From: B1SED10-75 sp964636865
GTDB lineage: Bacteria; Bacillota; Dethiobacteria; DTU022; PWGO01
Direction: 5' to 3'
DNA: 64,000 nt
NCBI GenBank assembly: GCA_964636865.1
Contig: CAZWVJ010000008.1
Span: 8,109 to 72,108, forward strand
Shown piece by piece: positions 54,892 to 64,000 of this stretch. Both the position numbers and the translations under genes were made by a program. Under the pieces are notes generated by a model. That model worked only from the letters and a program-made list of their open reading frames with translations, was not told the origin of the DNA and searched no databases. The stretch's first letter is position 1. Each line of letters begins with the position of its first letter.

Positions 54892-56745
54892 ATGACCCAA
54901 CAATTGCGTAGAGAGAAATGTGATGTTTTAGTAGTAGGTTCCGGTGGAGCCGGTTTACGTGCAGCCATAGCCGCTGATGAAAAAATTGGTAATAATGGGC
55001 GAGTGATTTTGGCTACTAAAGGAAAAATAGGATACAGTGGCGTTACTGCCGTAGCATGCTCTGACCGGATGGCTTTTCATGCTACTTTGCCTTTCACCGA
55101 ACCGGCTACCGAAGATGCCTGGTTTTACCATGCGGAGGATATTTATGAAATCGGAGGCAAGGTATCCGATGCTCATCTGGCGCGTATCCTGGCTACCAAA
55201 TCTGCTGAGGCCTATAACTTCCTGGATAATATCGGGGTTCCCTTTGTTAAAAATGAGGAAGGATATCCTTATCAATTTGTTACTGACGGTTCCGATTATG
55301 CCCGAGCATGTTATACAGGACCTCGTACAGCGGTTAATATTGAAGAAAAATTGGTGGAATATTTTCAGAAAACCGGGGTAGATACTTTAGAGAACTGCGA
55401 AGTATTTCGCCTGCTGGTATCCCATGGTGAAATTTGTGGGGCTCTTGCTCTGGTAGAAGAGGAACCGGGCAATGAAGAGTTTATTGCTATTGAAACTGGT
55501 GCGGTAATTATGGCCACAGGCGGTGGCGGAGAAATTTACGCGGAGAATGTATTTCCCAGGGGTAATAGCGGTGATGCTTTTACGGCCAGTTATCTGGTGG
55601 GAGCGGAATTGGTGAATATGGAATTTATTCAAATCGGAATTGCTTCTCTGGCAACCAAACTAAATTGTTCCGGAAGTATGATGCGTGCCATTCCTCGTTT
55701 TGTTAACGATGCAGGAGAAGAATTCGTATTTAAATATTTCCCGGAAGGAACGTCACCCATGGAAATATACGACACCATGTTCCAAAAAGGCGCCACCTGG
55801 CCCTTAACATATGAGAAAGAAACCCACAAATTTGACATAGCGGTGTATAAAGAACGGCGTGCCGGTAGGAAGGTTTATCTAGATTATACTACCAACCCCA
55901 CCGGTTTTGATTTTAATAAATTGGATCCTGACTTGCAGCGGCGTTATCAAAATGAAATGAAGTTTGACCTTGGAAAAGAAAGAAGGGAGAATTCACCGGC
56001 AGATAGATTACAAGAGATCAACACCGAGTCGATAAAGTGGCTACAGGAAAGAGGTATTGATCCCGTAGCAGGTGATTGGGTGGAGATAGGTTCATGCAGT
56101 CAGCATTTTCAAGGAGGAATCAAGATTAATTCCAGGGGAGAGGCCTCTGTTAAGGGGTTGTATGCTGCCGGCGAATGTGCCGGGGGGCAACACGGAGCTA
56201 ACCGCCCCGGAGGGAATGCACTCCTGGATGGGCAGGTTTTTGGCCGCATATGTGGTGAGCAGGCTGCATTTAAGGCCCTTAAAAAAGACTATCCTGATTC
56301 TGGTACGACCCCTGAAAATGCGTTGCAGGAAGAAATTGCCGCAGTTGATCACCACCGGGGTTTACCGGCAAAAGAATCAAGGGAAAAAGTGCAGCAGCTA
56401 ATGAGCCGGTATGCCAGCGTAGTGCGCACCGGCGAGGGATTGGATGAAGGATTGGAGCAATTGAATGAATTGTGGCTTCAGGGAGTAAGTAAAGACGAGA
56501 ATGGAATAACTTATGCCCTGGAAACCAGAGCCATGTTCCCTCTGGCAGAGATGGTACTAAAAGCTGCGCGAGAAAGAGATGAGAGTCGGGGGCCTCACCT
56601 GCGCTTCCAGCGTTATGAAGATAATGTCTCCCTGCCGCATAAAGATCCGGATTGGCAAAAGTACCTGGTATTTAGGCGTGGCTCGGATGGAAACATGAAA
56701 ATGGAACAGCGGGAACCTGTGAGAGACTACTATTATGAAGATTAA
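54892..56745 (+). CDS. Fumarate-reductase/succinate-dehydrogenase-like flavoprotein
   Basis: A 617-residue FAD protein with GGGAGG upstream of ATG 54892. FAD motif VVGSGGAGLRAA (residues 14-25), GGGGEIYAE, and the C-terminal AAGECAGGQHGANRPGGNALLDG region. It lacks an export signal and no Fe-S or membrane anchor subunit is beside it. Family members include fumarate reductases, aspartate oxidases and adenylylsulfate reductases; the catalytic residues do not settle which. Its place between a dehydrogenase and KDPG aldolase suggests action on a sugar-acid intermediate, an unusual use of this family. Confidence 0.85.
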   Translation: MTQQLRREKCDVLVVGSGGAGLRAAIAADEKIGNNGRVILATKGKIGYSGVTAVACSDRMAFHATLPFTEPATEDAWFYHAEDIYEIGGKVSDAHLARILATKSAEAYNFLDNIGVPFVKNEEGYPYQFVTDGSDYARACYTGPRTAVNIEEKLVEYFQKTGVDTLENCEVFRLLVSHGEICGALALVEEEPGNEEFIAIETGAVIMATGGGGEIYAENVFPRGNSGDAFTASYLVGAELVNMEFIQIGIASLATKLNCSGSMMRAIPRFVNDAGEEFVFKYFPEGTSPMEIYDTMFQKGATWPLTYEKETHKFDIAVYKERRAGRKVYLDYTTNPTGFDFNKLDPDLQRRYQNEMKFDLGKERRENSPADRLQEINTESIKWLQERGIDPVAGDWVEIGSCSQHFQGGIKINSRGEASVKGLYAAGECAGGQHGANRPGGNALLDGQVFGRICGEQAAFKALKKDYPDSGTTPENALQEEIAAVDHHRGLPAKESREKVQQLMSRYASVVRTGEGLDEGLEQLNELWLQGVSKDENGITYALETRAMFPLAEMVLKAARERDESRGPHLRFQRYEDNVSLPHKDPDWQKYLVFRRGSDGNMKMEQREPVRDYYYED

Positions 56746-56833
56746 GCTGAAATGATGAACACTGTTATTTAAATATTTATAGAATAATTTGTAAGGATGG
56801 GATAAATGGAGAAGAAAAAGGGGGCGCCTTTAG

Positions 56834-58000
56834 ATGATTGATTTGGAAGTAAACTATGGGGGGCTGAAATTAAAAAACCCCTTGATAGTTGGTTCTTCTG
56901 GTATCAGCGGCACGCTGGATTTAATGAGCCGTGCTGAAGAAGCGGGAGCAGCGGCAATAGTCATGAAAACTTTGTTTGAGGAAGAATATACCAGAAGAAC
57001 GCCAACACCATGCTTTTCGCTGTTACGAAGAGAAAGCGGGCCTATGAAATCTACTACTTTTTACAGTTTTGAGCAGGCGAGCCCCTGGGGGTTAGAACGT
57101 TATGCACGGGAAGTTTCCAGGGCCAGGGAGGCTCTGGAAATCCCGGTCATAGCCAGTATTAACTGTGTCAGTGAGGAAAGTTGGCTTGAGTATTCCCACA
57201 CCTTGGAAGAGGCCGGGGCATGTGCCCTGGAACTTAATCGTTCTTGTCCTTTTAGCACGGTAGTGTTGGGAACGGGAGATGCCTGGACTGAGAAAGCGGT
57301 GGAAACTCTGGAACTGGTTAAACAGCAGGTTTCTATTCCCGTATTTCCTAAATTTACTCCCCAGTTATCCAATCCGGTGGGAGCAGCGCTGGCCTTGCAA
57401 GAAAGAGGTGCAGAAGGCCTGGTAATGTTCAGCCGTTTTACCGGTTTGGAGATTGATGTGGAAAAGGAAAGGCCTATCATGCACGGGGGATTTGCAGGGC
57501 ATGGCGGCACATGGGCCCTACATTACACCTTACGCTGGATTGCTGAGACTTATCCGCAGGTGAAGGTACCTATCAGTGGTAGTGGTGGGGTATCTTCCGG
57601 CGAGGATGTAGTCAAATTGATTTTGGCCGGTGCAAACAATGTGCAATTATGCACATCTATTTACATGGAAGGTTTTCAAGTCATTGAAAATTATCTTCAG
57701 TTTTTAGAAGCATTTATGGAAAGAAAAGGATATTCTTCACTGCAGGAGTTACGTGGGGTGGTAAATGATAAGATTATCACCCCTAATGCCGTGGATCGCT
57801 CCCGGCGGTTGGTGGTTTCCATAGATGAAAAAGAATGTTCCGGATGCGGTGCATGTGAGGAGATTTGCTATCATGGTGCTATTCAGAATTTAGATGAATG
57901 CTGTGTCGTAGAAGAGGAAAAATGTATGGGCTGTGGTCTTTGCATAGAGGTGCTGCAATGTTCCGCATTGCAATGGAAAAGAATATCACCCCCGGCTTGA
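56834..58000 (+). CDS. PreA/dihydroorotate-dehydrogenase-like flavoprotein with 2[4Fe-4S] ferredoxin tail
   Basis: 388 residues. The first 320 form a DHOD-type FMN barrel (KNPLIVGSSGIS, ASINCVSEESW, LELNRSCP, PVFPKFTP, SGSGGVSSGEDV), and the C-terminus adds CSGCGACEEICYHG and CMGCGLCIEVLQC, two [4Fe-4S] clusters. In PreT-PreA dihydropyrimidine dehydrogenases the PreA half has the same layout. No PreT partner is adjacent; the flavoprotein upstream (54892) might supply or accept electrons. A pyrimidine role does not fit the locus, so a new substrate is likely. Confidence 0.85.
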   Translation: MIDLEVNYGGLKLKNPLIVGSSGISGTLDLMSRAEEAGAAAIVMKTLFEEEYTRRTPTPCFSLLRRESGPMKSTTFYSFEQASPWGLERYAREVSRAREALEIPVIASINCVSEESWLEYSHTLEEAGACALELNRSCPFSTVVLGTGDAWTEKAVETLELVKQQVSIPVFPKFTPQLSNPVGAALALQERGAEGLVMFSRFTGLEIDVEKERPIMHGGFAGHGGTWALHYTLRWIAETYPQVKVPISGSGGVSSGEDVVKLILAGANNVQLCTSIYMEGFQVIENYLQFLEAFMERKGYSSLQELRGVVNDKIITPNAVDRSRRLVVSIDEKECSGCGACEEICYHGAIQNLDECCVVEEEKCMGCGLCIEVLQCSALQWKRISPPA

Positions 58001-58028
58001 TGGGGAAAAGGAGGTTTAAGCTTTTGCC

Positions 58029-58676
58029 ATGCTAAAAAAAATGAGAAATCTCCAGCGAATTATGGATACGGGAATTATAGCCGTCATTCGCGGAGATACT
58101 GTTCAACAGGCTTTGCAGGTAGCAGAAGCGGTCAAGAAAGGCGGTATTGATATCATCGAAATTACCATGACTGTTCCGGGAGCCATGGATGCTTTACCTC
58201 AATTCAAACAGAAATTTCCCCGGGACGAAGTATTACTGGGCGCGGGGACAGTTCTGGATACGGAGACTGCTCGCCTTACCATATTAGCCGGTGCTGAATT
58301 TGTGGTTAGTCCGGGCTTAAACCCGGAGGTAGTGAAAATGTGCAATCGTTACCAGGTGCTAAATATGGCCGGTAGTATGACGGTTAATGATGTTATAGGA
58401 GCTTTGGAAGCGGGTAGTGATGTAGTTAAATTTTTCCCGGGCAACCTTTTTGGCCCTCAAGTTATTAAAACTCTTAAGGGACCTCTTCCGCAGGCAGAAT
58501 TTATTCCCACGGGGGGCGTTAACCTGGATAATGTTCAGGAGTGGTTCCGTTTTGGCTGTCTGGCAGTCGGTGTGGGCAGTGAACTGACCAGGGGCGCAGA
58601 AAAAGGAGATTATGATGAGGTAACCAGAACTGCCGAAGCTTTTCGGGAAAAAATTATGGAAATCAGAAAGGGGTAA
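58029..58676 (+). CDS. eda: KDPG/KHG aldolase
   Basis: A 215-residue class I aldolase. AAGGAGG is 14 bases upstream of ATG 58029 (a second ATG at 58041 is in frame). The Schiff-base Lys134 sits in DVVKFFPGN and Glu44 in IIEITMT; GAGTVLD binds the substrate phosphate. It splits 2-keto-3-deoxy-6-phosphogluconate to pyruvate and glyceraldehyde 3-phosphate. KDG kinase follows after 25 bases. Confidence 0.94.
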   Translation: MLKKMRNLQRIMDTGIIAVIRGDTVQQALQVAEAVKKGGIDIIEITMTVPGAMDALPQFKQKFPRDEVLLGAGTVLDTETARLTILAGAEFVVSPGLNPEVVKMCNRYQVLNMAGSMTVNDVIGALEAGSDVVKFFPGNLFGPQVIKTLKGPLPQAEFIPTGGVNLDNVQEWFRFGCLAVGVGSELTRGAEKGDYDEVTRTAEAFREKIMEIRKG

Positions 58677-58701
58677 TATTTTTAGGAAAGGAGGTTTTAT
58701 C

Positions 58702-59724
58702 TTGGAAAGAGTGGTCACTTTTGGGGAAATTATGATGCGCCTTTCACCCCCCGGAGTGCAAAAGTTGATCCAGGCAGAAAACCTGGAGTTGACCTACGGT
58801 GGTGGAGAGGCAAATGTGGCAGTTTCATTGGCCAATTATGGCCTGGATAGTGTTTTTGTGACCCGCCTCCCCCAAAACCCTCCCGGGCAGGGAGCGCTGA
58901 ATCACTTACGCAGGTTTGGCGTTAATACTCAATATATTGATCGGGGTGGAAATAGGCTGGGACTGTACTTTCTGGAGAAAGGCGCCTCTCAGCGGCCTTC
59001 TACTGTGAGTTATGATCGCACGAATTCTGCTATATCCGAAGCAGGAAAAGGTGATTTTCCCTGGCAGGTTATTTTGAGTGATGCCAGGTGGTTTCATTTT
59101 ACTGGCATAACCCCCGCCCTTAGCGACAGTGCTGCGGAAGCTACCCTTGAGGCCTGCAAGATTGCCAGGAACATGGGGGCAACAATTAGCTGTGATTTAA
59201 ACTACCGGAAAAAATTATGGTCGCGGGAAAAAGCCGGGGAGGTAATGGGCTCCCTAATGCCCTATGTAGATGTGGCAATTGCCAATGAAGAAGATGCCGA
59301 GCAAGTTTTTGGAATCAAAGCGGGTGATACAGATGTGGAAAAAGCTGAATTGGACGAAAAAGGTTACATGGAAGTTGCCCGTAGGTTAAAAGAAAACTTT
59401 GACTTTAGATATGTAGCTATTACTTTACGGGAAAGTTACTCGGCCTCGGATAATGGATGGTCGGGTTTGCTTTATGATGGCACGACTTATTATCATTCTC
59501 GCCGGTACACCATTCATGTAGTGGACCGGGTAGGGGGTGGAGATGCTTTTGCCGCTGGACTGATTTATGGTTTGCTCCATGAATGGGATCCTCAAGATAC
59601 GATAGAATTTGCTGCAGCGGCTTCATGCTTAAAACATACTATCCCCGGTGACCTGAACATGGCCTCGGTGGAAGAAGTACAAAATTTAGCAGAAGGAGCA
59701 GATTCGGGAAGGGTGCAGCGATAG
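58702..59724 (+). CDS. kdgK: 2-keto-3-deoxygluconate kinase (PfkB family)
   Basis: 340 residues from TTG 58702 with AAAGGAGG upstream. PfkB features: GGGEANVAVSLANYG near residue 31, substrate segment RTNSAISEAG, and the ATP/catalytic motif VGGGDAFAAGL near 276. It phosphorylates KDG to KDPG, the substrate of the aldolase just upstream. The pair marks the final steps of hexuronate breakdown. Confidence 0.92.
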   Translation: MERVVTFGEIMMRLSPPGVQKLIQAENLELTYGGGEANVAVSLANYGLDSVFVTRLPQNPPGQGALNHLRRFGVNTQYIDRGGNRLGLYFLEKGASQRPSTVSYDRTNSAISEAGKGDFPWQVILSDARWFHFTGITPALSDSAAEATLEACKIARNMGATISCDLNYRKKLWSREKAGEVMGSLMPYVDVAIANEEDAEQVFGIKAGDTDVEKAELDEKGYMEVARRLKENFDFRYVAITLRESYSASDNGWSGLLYDGTTYYHSRRYTIHVVDRVGGGDAFAAGLIYGLLHEWDPQDTIEFAAAASCLKHTIPGDLNMASVEEVQNLAEGADSGRVQR

Positions 59725-59768
59725 TTTAATGTACTCACAGATAGAGAATTCTTGAGGAGGTTAATATT

Positions 59769-61226
59769 ATGGAAAGACCGGTAAAGTTGCACAATTATAT
59801 TTCCTATGGAATGGGTGATTTCCTGGGCGGTGGTTCCCTGGTTATCATCGGTACTTTTTTGTTAATTTTTCTTACCGATGTAGTGGGAATGGTTCCCTTT
59901 TATGCAGGTCTGGTTTTTGCTATAGGAAAGGTATGGGACGGTGTTTCCGATCCCATCATGGGTTATATCTCTGATCGCACTAGAACCCGCTTTGGACGTC
60001 GGCGATTTTATTTTCTCATTGGTCTGGTGCCATCTGGTTTGTTTTTTTTCCTCCTTTGGGTGCCGGTGAATATCGAAACTCAGGCAGCACTGTTTTTTTA
60101 TTACCTTTTGCTTTATATCCTTTTTAATACCAGTTACACAATTCTAATGGTTCCCTATACTGCCCTGAATGCAGAAATGTCACTGGATTATAAAACCAGG
60201 GGTAAACTCAGCGGTTTTAAGCAATTTGCATCCGGTCTTTCTTCTGGAATTTGTCTGGTAGGGGCTGAGCCCATTATTTCTTACTTTCCTGATGAAGTTA
60301 CGGGTTACATGATGATGGGGCTTATTTTTGCTTTATTTTTCTCCCTGCCTTATATTGCAGTTTTTTTAGGGACGTGGGAAGTCCGTGCCGATTACGGGGA
60401 AGCTCAAAGGCAAACCTTAAAAGAAATTTTTACAAACTTTTTCTCCGTTTTTGTAAATCGGTCTTTCAGGTTACATGTGCTTATGTACGTTGCCGGTTTT
60501 GCAGGTCTGGATACTATTATGGCCATGTTTATGTATTTTCTTACATATTACCTGGGCGATCCGGGCTTATTGCCCATTTTGGGAGCCGCACTTTTTATCT
60601 CCCAGGGAGTAGCCATGCCCATCCATATAAAAATTGGCAACGTGTGGGGAAAAAGTAAAGCTTATATGCTGGGGGCTATAGTTTGGATAGCAGGGATGAT
60701 ATTTGCTTTTAGCTTTACCCCGGATACTCCGGTGCCGATAATGGCCGCCGGTGCGGCAGTTATAGGCTTTGGTATGGCCGGAGTTACGGTTATGCCCTGG
60801 GCCATCCTTCCTGAAGTAACTGATGTAGACATACTCATTACCGGGGACAAAAGGGCAGGCACTTATTCGGGGATGATGACTTTGCTCCGCAAAATAGTAA
60901 ACGGCCTGGTGGCTTTCATGGTAGGAGTTTCATTGACGTTGATAGGATATGAAGCCGGACAGGCGCAAACTCCGGATACCGAACAGGCTTTACGTGCAAT
61001 GTTTGCATTTATCCCGATTATTTTTGTTTTGATTGGATTTATAATCAGTCTTAGATTTAAAATAACCCCTGCTACTCACAAAATTATGATGGATGAAATC
61101 GACCGCCTGGAAGGCGGAGGCAGGAAGGAAGACGCCGATGAAGAGACCCAAAAAGTTTGTGAAGATTGTACCGGTAAGAAATATGACGAGCTTTATCTGG
61201 CGCAAAAAGAGGATAACTTAAAGTAG
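59769..61226 (+). CDS. GPH-family hexuronide/sugar symporter
   Basis: 485 residues with GAGGAGG upstream of ATG 59769 and about 12 membrane segments. The GPH motifs are clear: WDGVSDPIMGYISDRTRTRFGRRR after helix 2. The C-terminal tail is charged and cytosolic. Placed between KDG kinase and the glycosidase-like gene, it likely imports a hexuronide or hexuronate with Na+ or H+. It is a paralogue of the symporter at 9628. Confidence 0.9.
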   Translation: MERPVKLHNYISYGMGDFLGGGSLVIIGTFLLIFLTDVVGMVPFYAGLVFAIGKVWDGVSDPIMGYISDRTRTRFGRRRFYFLIGLVPSGLFFFLLWVPVNIETQAALFFYYLLLYILFNTSYTILMVPYTALNAEMSLDYKTRGKLSGFKQFASGLSSGICLVGAEPIISYFPDEVTGYMMMGLIFALFFSLPYIAVFLGTWEVRADYGEAQRQTLKEIFTNFFSVFVNRSFRLHVLMYVAGFAGLDTIMAMFMYFLTYYLGDPGLLPILGAALFISQGVAMPIHIKIGNVWGKSKAYMLGAIVWIAGMIFAFSFTPDTPVPIMAAGAAVIGFGMAGVTVMPWAILPEVTDVDILITGDKRAGTYSGMMTLLRKIVNGLVAFMVGVSLTLIGYEAGQAQTPDTEQALRAMFAFIPIIFVLIGFIISLRFKITPATHKIMMDEIDRLEGGGRKEDADEETQKVCEDCTGKKYDELYLAQKEDNLK

Positions 61227-61248
61227 TTTAATAGAAAGGATGGAATGA

Positions 61249-63741
61249 ATGGGAAAATTGACCGGCAAATTGGAAGATGTAAAGATCAGTGTTGCTTTCA
61301 GGTTTCATGTCAATATGTATCATTCCTATAGGGGAGACACTCCGGACGAATATGGTGTTGGTAAGGATATCAGGCTTATCAAATATATTCTTGATATCCT
61401 GGATAAGTACAACCAAAAAGGGATTCCGGTCAAGGGAACATGGGATATAGAAAATTATTTTTCATTGGAAAATAATATGCGAAAGCACTGCCCGGAGCTG
61501 GTTGAAAGGTTAAAAAGACGGGTAGAGCAAAATTATGACGAAATCGAAATAATGTCCTATAATAATGGCCTGGTTTCTGCCGATATGGAGGAAGATTTTA
61601 GGGAAAACATGCGCAGGGCGATTTCCAATGAAGGTGGCTCCGGGGTCAAAGATGTTTTTAACCATTATGCCCCGGTGGTTAGACCCCAGGAATGCATGAT
61701 GACTCCCGGATTAATCAGATTGTATCAGCAGGCCGGAATAGAAGCATTCTCTGTTTTTTACAGTTGTATTCCCTTTAATGGTTTTAGTAATTTTATCCCC
61801 CTGTTGCCGGTAGAGAAAAGGTATAACCCCTTATGGTATACTGCTCCCGGTGTGAAAGATAAAATAATTGTTTTGCCGGCAATTAACCCCGGAGATGTCT
61901 ATGAAAATTTTGGACTTGTTCACCTTATAAAAAGCTTGCGCCGGGAACAGAGAAAGATGAAATCACCCTGCGATCTTCTGGTCTTGCTGGACATGGATGC
62001 TGACGATGATTTCTGGCAGGGGTATTTGAATACTACTTTTTCTTTCGGGTTGGGTTTTCAAGAGCCGCTTTTGGATGGAGGGCTCAATATTTTTATCCGC
62101 CAGTTAAACAAGTTGCCCTACGTGAAATTTGATACACCCTATGCTTATTTACAGAATCATCCTCCTGTGGGAGAAGTCAGTGTGGGACAGGACTTGGCAG
62201 ATGGCTCTTTTGACGGCTATTCGCCGTGGTCGGATAAATTAGAAAATACTAAGCTGTGGACAGGTATAGATCGCAGTAGAATGATATCGGAATATGCCCT
62301 GGAAGTGGCCGATTATGCCGAAGAAATTAAAACAGAAGTGGAGCAAACCAGGAAACAGAGGTTGCTTGCCACCTCTACCACTCACTTTGGGTTATCTACG
62401 CCGGTGATGTGCAAGCCCCGATTACAGCAAGCCATAGAGAGGGCCCGCAACAATCTTGCTCAGTCAGAAAACATTCTTTCTTCTGCCCTTCAACAAAATA
62501 GGGTGCAGGAAGACCCCGGGGTGAAAGCTGTATTCCCGTCCCGCTTTTACAGGGGGGAAGGAAGGAAGAAGGGCTTAATAAGACTTGCAAGCAATAACGA
62601 AAGCACCCTTCTTACCGGGAAAGGCGTTAAAACGGCTTTTTCCCGGGAAAGTTTTGGCCGGAAAGAGGTTAACCTGGTTTTTGAAGGCAGGGAAAGAAAA
62701 ATTCATTTAAATGAAGGAAATAATGAAGGTAATGCGGAAGAAGAAAGTTCTACTTATATTTCCTCCTCTGTTATCGGCAATTCACACCTGGAATTAAGAA
62801 TAAACACCCATAATGAGTTGGTATTGTATTATAACGGACAAGCAGTAACCGACAAGGGGTCTTTTACTACTTCTGTCAATTATCAAAACCGCCTGGTTTC
62901 TGCCGGTGAAGTTGAATATGAAGTAAGCGGGATAGAGGGAAAAGTAGCAACAATAACTGAAAAAGGAAAGCTGCACTTGAGCGATAAAATGCTCAAGATG
63001 GTTTCTTATGAAAAAAAGTATATGATAGCGGGGGATCTTCCTTACTTATTCGTAGATGTTGATATTTCTTACCCCTTAACTGCTGATTATGGGACTGATA
63101 AAGCCAAAGTGAAAAAGTTGTACAGGGGCTATGACACCAGGTGGCGGGAAGTCATGCCCCTGGAAATCGTGCCTTCTTTCAGGGGGTCAAAAGAAAGTCC
63201 CATTAGGGTCTACAAACATAATTTCTTGGGGGATCTTACTTACTTCGATTTTAATTATGAGCAATTTAGCGATAATAAAGAAGTAGATGCCAGCAACAAC
63301 GCCATTACTTGTGGTTTTGTGTCATTTTCTGTAAACGAGCGGGGAATTCTTTTGGCGCAGAGTGTTGCAGCCGATAATAATTTTGCATTTAGCCGGGCTC
63401 GCTTACGAAAAGAAAAGGGGATGGATAAGCTCTTTATAAATCCCTTTGGAGTTTATACGGGGAAGCAGTTGAAGTATAACACGGAAAGATTGGGTCTGGC
63501 TCAAAAGGTGGCCTTAAAATTTGCGGAATCTTATATGTCATGTGCCCCTTCTTTCAGAGGCGGCAGGCAGCAATTTAGCTTGATGATTGCTCCCTTTGAT
63601 GGGATAAAGCCTTCGGAAGAACTTATAAACTCCGCCATTATGCATGCTTACCCCCCCTATATTCAATCTACGGATGAAAGATATGGGATGATTAACTTTA
63701 CTGACTGGAAAAATTTTGAACCATTGGATTTTAGCTATTAG
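61249..63741 (+). CDS. GH38/GH57-like protein of unknown activity
   Basis: An 830-residue cytosolic protein (no signal peptide) with AAAGGATGG upstream of ATG 61249. The N-terminal 300 residues have a (beta/alpha)7-like layout seen in GH38/57 enzymes and polysaccharide deacetylases: AFRFHVNMYHS at the start, GTWDIENYF, EIEIMSYNNG and LVLLDMDADDDFW. A helical middle (DGYSPWSD, THFGLSTPVM) and a beta-rich C-terminal half follow, as in alpha-mannosidases. Exact family is uncertain. Genes around it suggest cleavage of an imported uronic-acid glycoside, leaving the uronate for the next enzyme. Confidence 0.55.
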   Translation: MGKLTGKLEDVKISVAFRFHVNMYHSYRGDTPDEYGVGKDIRLIKYILDILDKYNQKGIPVKGTWDIENYFSLENNMRKHCPELVERLKRRVEQNYDEIEIMSYNNGLVSADMEEDFRENMRRAISNEGGSGVKDVFNHYAPVVRPQECMMTPGLIRLYQQAGIEAFSVFYSCIPFNGFSNFIPLLPVEKRYNPLWYTAPGVKDKIIVLPAINPGDVYENFGLVHLIKSLRREQRKMKSPCDLLVLLDMDADDDFWQGYLNTTFSFGLGFQEPLLDGGLNIFIRQLNKLPYVKFDTPYAYLQNHPPVGEVSVGQDLADGSFDGYSPWSDKLENTKLWTGIDRSRMISEYALEVADYAEEIKTEVEQTRKQRLLATSTTHFGLSTPVMCKPRLQQAIERARNNLAQSENILSSALQQNRVQEDPGVKAVFPSRFYRGEGRKKGLIRLASNNESTLLTGKGVKTAFSRESFGRKEVNLVFEGRERKIHLNEGNNEGNAEEESSTYISSSVIGNSHLELRINTHNELVLYYNGQAVTDKGSFTTSVNYQNRLVSAGEVEYEVSGIEGKVATITEKGKLHLSDKMLKMVSYEKKYMIAGDLPYLFVDVDISYPLTADYGTDKAKVKKLYRGYDTRWREVMPLEIVPSFRGSKESPIRVYKHNFLGDLTYFDFNYEQFSDNKEVDASNNAITCGFVSFSVNERGILLAQSVAADNNFAFSRARLRKEKGMDKLFINPFGVYTGKQLKYNTERLGLAQKVALKFAESYMSCAPSFRGGRQQFSLMIAPFDGIKPSEELINSAIMHAYPPYIQSTDERYGMINFTDWKNFEPLDFSY

Positions 63742-63790
63742 GAATAGAGATTGGTATGGGAGGTAAAAAAGGGGAAATGAGGTGATAATA

Positions 63791-64000
63791 ATGGGAGAAA
63801 ATTCTTCTTTTCAAACACCTTTTATGGATGAGAATTTTTTGTTGAACACAGAAGAGGCCCGAGAACTCTACCATAATCATGCCCAAAAAATGCCCATCAT
63901 TGATTATCACAGCCACCTGGATCCTTCACAAATAGAAAGAGATCACAAATTTAATAATTTAACCGAGATTTGGTTGAGAAGTGATCATTATAAATGGAGG
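63791..64000 (+). CDS. uxaC: Uronate isomerase, 3' end cut by window
   Basis: The first 70 codons are present, ATG 63791 with GAGGTG upstream; the gene runs off the right edge. The sequence FMDENFLLNTEEARELYH then PIIDYHSHLDP with the HxH metal pair is characteristic of UxaC. The enzyme isomerises glucuronate to fructuronate and galacturonate to tagaturonate, the entry step of the pathway completed by KdgK and Eda upstream. Confidence 0.9.
   Translation, partial: MGENSSFQTPFMDENFLLNTEEARELYHNHAQKMPIIDYHSHLDPSQIERDHKFNNLTEIWLRSDHYKWR

Noticed and set aside
1..64000. tRNA or rRNA genes
   Set aside because: No T-loop/anticodon arrangement or rRNA-like sequence was found by eye in any spacer.

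Overview
The window looks like a contiguous piece of a low-GC Gram-positive anaerobe, most likely class Clostridia (an acetogen- or syntroph-like Firmicute). The signs are strong AGGAGG-type ribosome binding sites, frequent TTG starts, AT-rich spacers, Rho-independent hairpins, LacI and NarL-type regulators, MetV/MetF of the Wood-Ljungdahl methyl branch, CoA-ester degradation genes and many Fe-S flavoproteins. I cannot name the genus. No rRNA, tRNA or CRISPR array was seen.

Layout. 1-5.3 kb: 3' end of a YhaN/SbcC-like ATPase, a PAS-PAS-GGDEF-HD-GYP protein, and a MORN-repeat lipoprotein closed by a terminator. 5.6-12.2 kb: a minimal SufC/SufB-like pair, an MFS transporter, a CPBP protease, a GPH symporter and a DUF4349 lipoprotein. 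12.2-13.6 kb: a UPF0251 regulator in a spacer rich in mobile-element-like hairpins. 13.6-21.7 kb: acyl-CoA synthetase, then a tight operon BKACE / acyl-CoA dehydrogenase / thiolase / thiolase / DUF35 / DUF35, read as beta-keto acid or acyl-CoA degradation. 21.7-23.6 kb: repeat-rich DNA (a 205-bp element with inverted ends and REP-like units) around a reverse-strand amidohydrolase. 23.6-28.8 kb: an SCP2-like protein with an iron alcohol dehydrogenase, an unknown gene, and a DUF47/PiT phosphate uptake pair.

29.0-40.2 kb is the most interesting part. A soluble GAF histidine kinase, a NarL-type regulator and an output-less double-receiver protein lie upstream of a compact operon encoding a formate-dehydrogenase-like Fe-S/molybdopterin subunit, a NuoE-like subunit, a NuoF::NfnB(GltD) fusion, MetV and MetF. 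The FDH-like subunit has lost the catalytic Cys/Sec-His pair (Tyr351-Asn352), so it is probably not a formate dehydrogenase. I infer a large NAD(P)H-linked, possibly electron-bifurcating methylene-tetrahydrofolate reductase complex.

40.6-51.3 kb: an NSS sodium symporter, then on the reverse strand a divergent GAPDH and a 1360-residue PPDK-like protein with a large unknown N-terminal half; then an orphan 2-hydroxyacyl-CoA dehydratase-family subunit, a flavodoxin and a membrane-anchored metallophosphoesterase. 51.5-64 kb: a sugar-acid locus with a cre/LacI-like operator, Gfo/Idh/MocA dehydrogenase, LacI regulator, zinc alcohol dehydrogenase, fumarate-reductase-like flavoprotein, PreA-like Fe-S flavoprotein, KDPG aldolase, KDG kinase, GPH symporter, a GH38/57-like protein and the start of uronate isomerase. 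Together these point to hexuronate/hexuronide import and degradation through KDG and KDPG to pyruvate and glyceraldehyde 3-phosphate.
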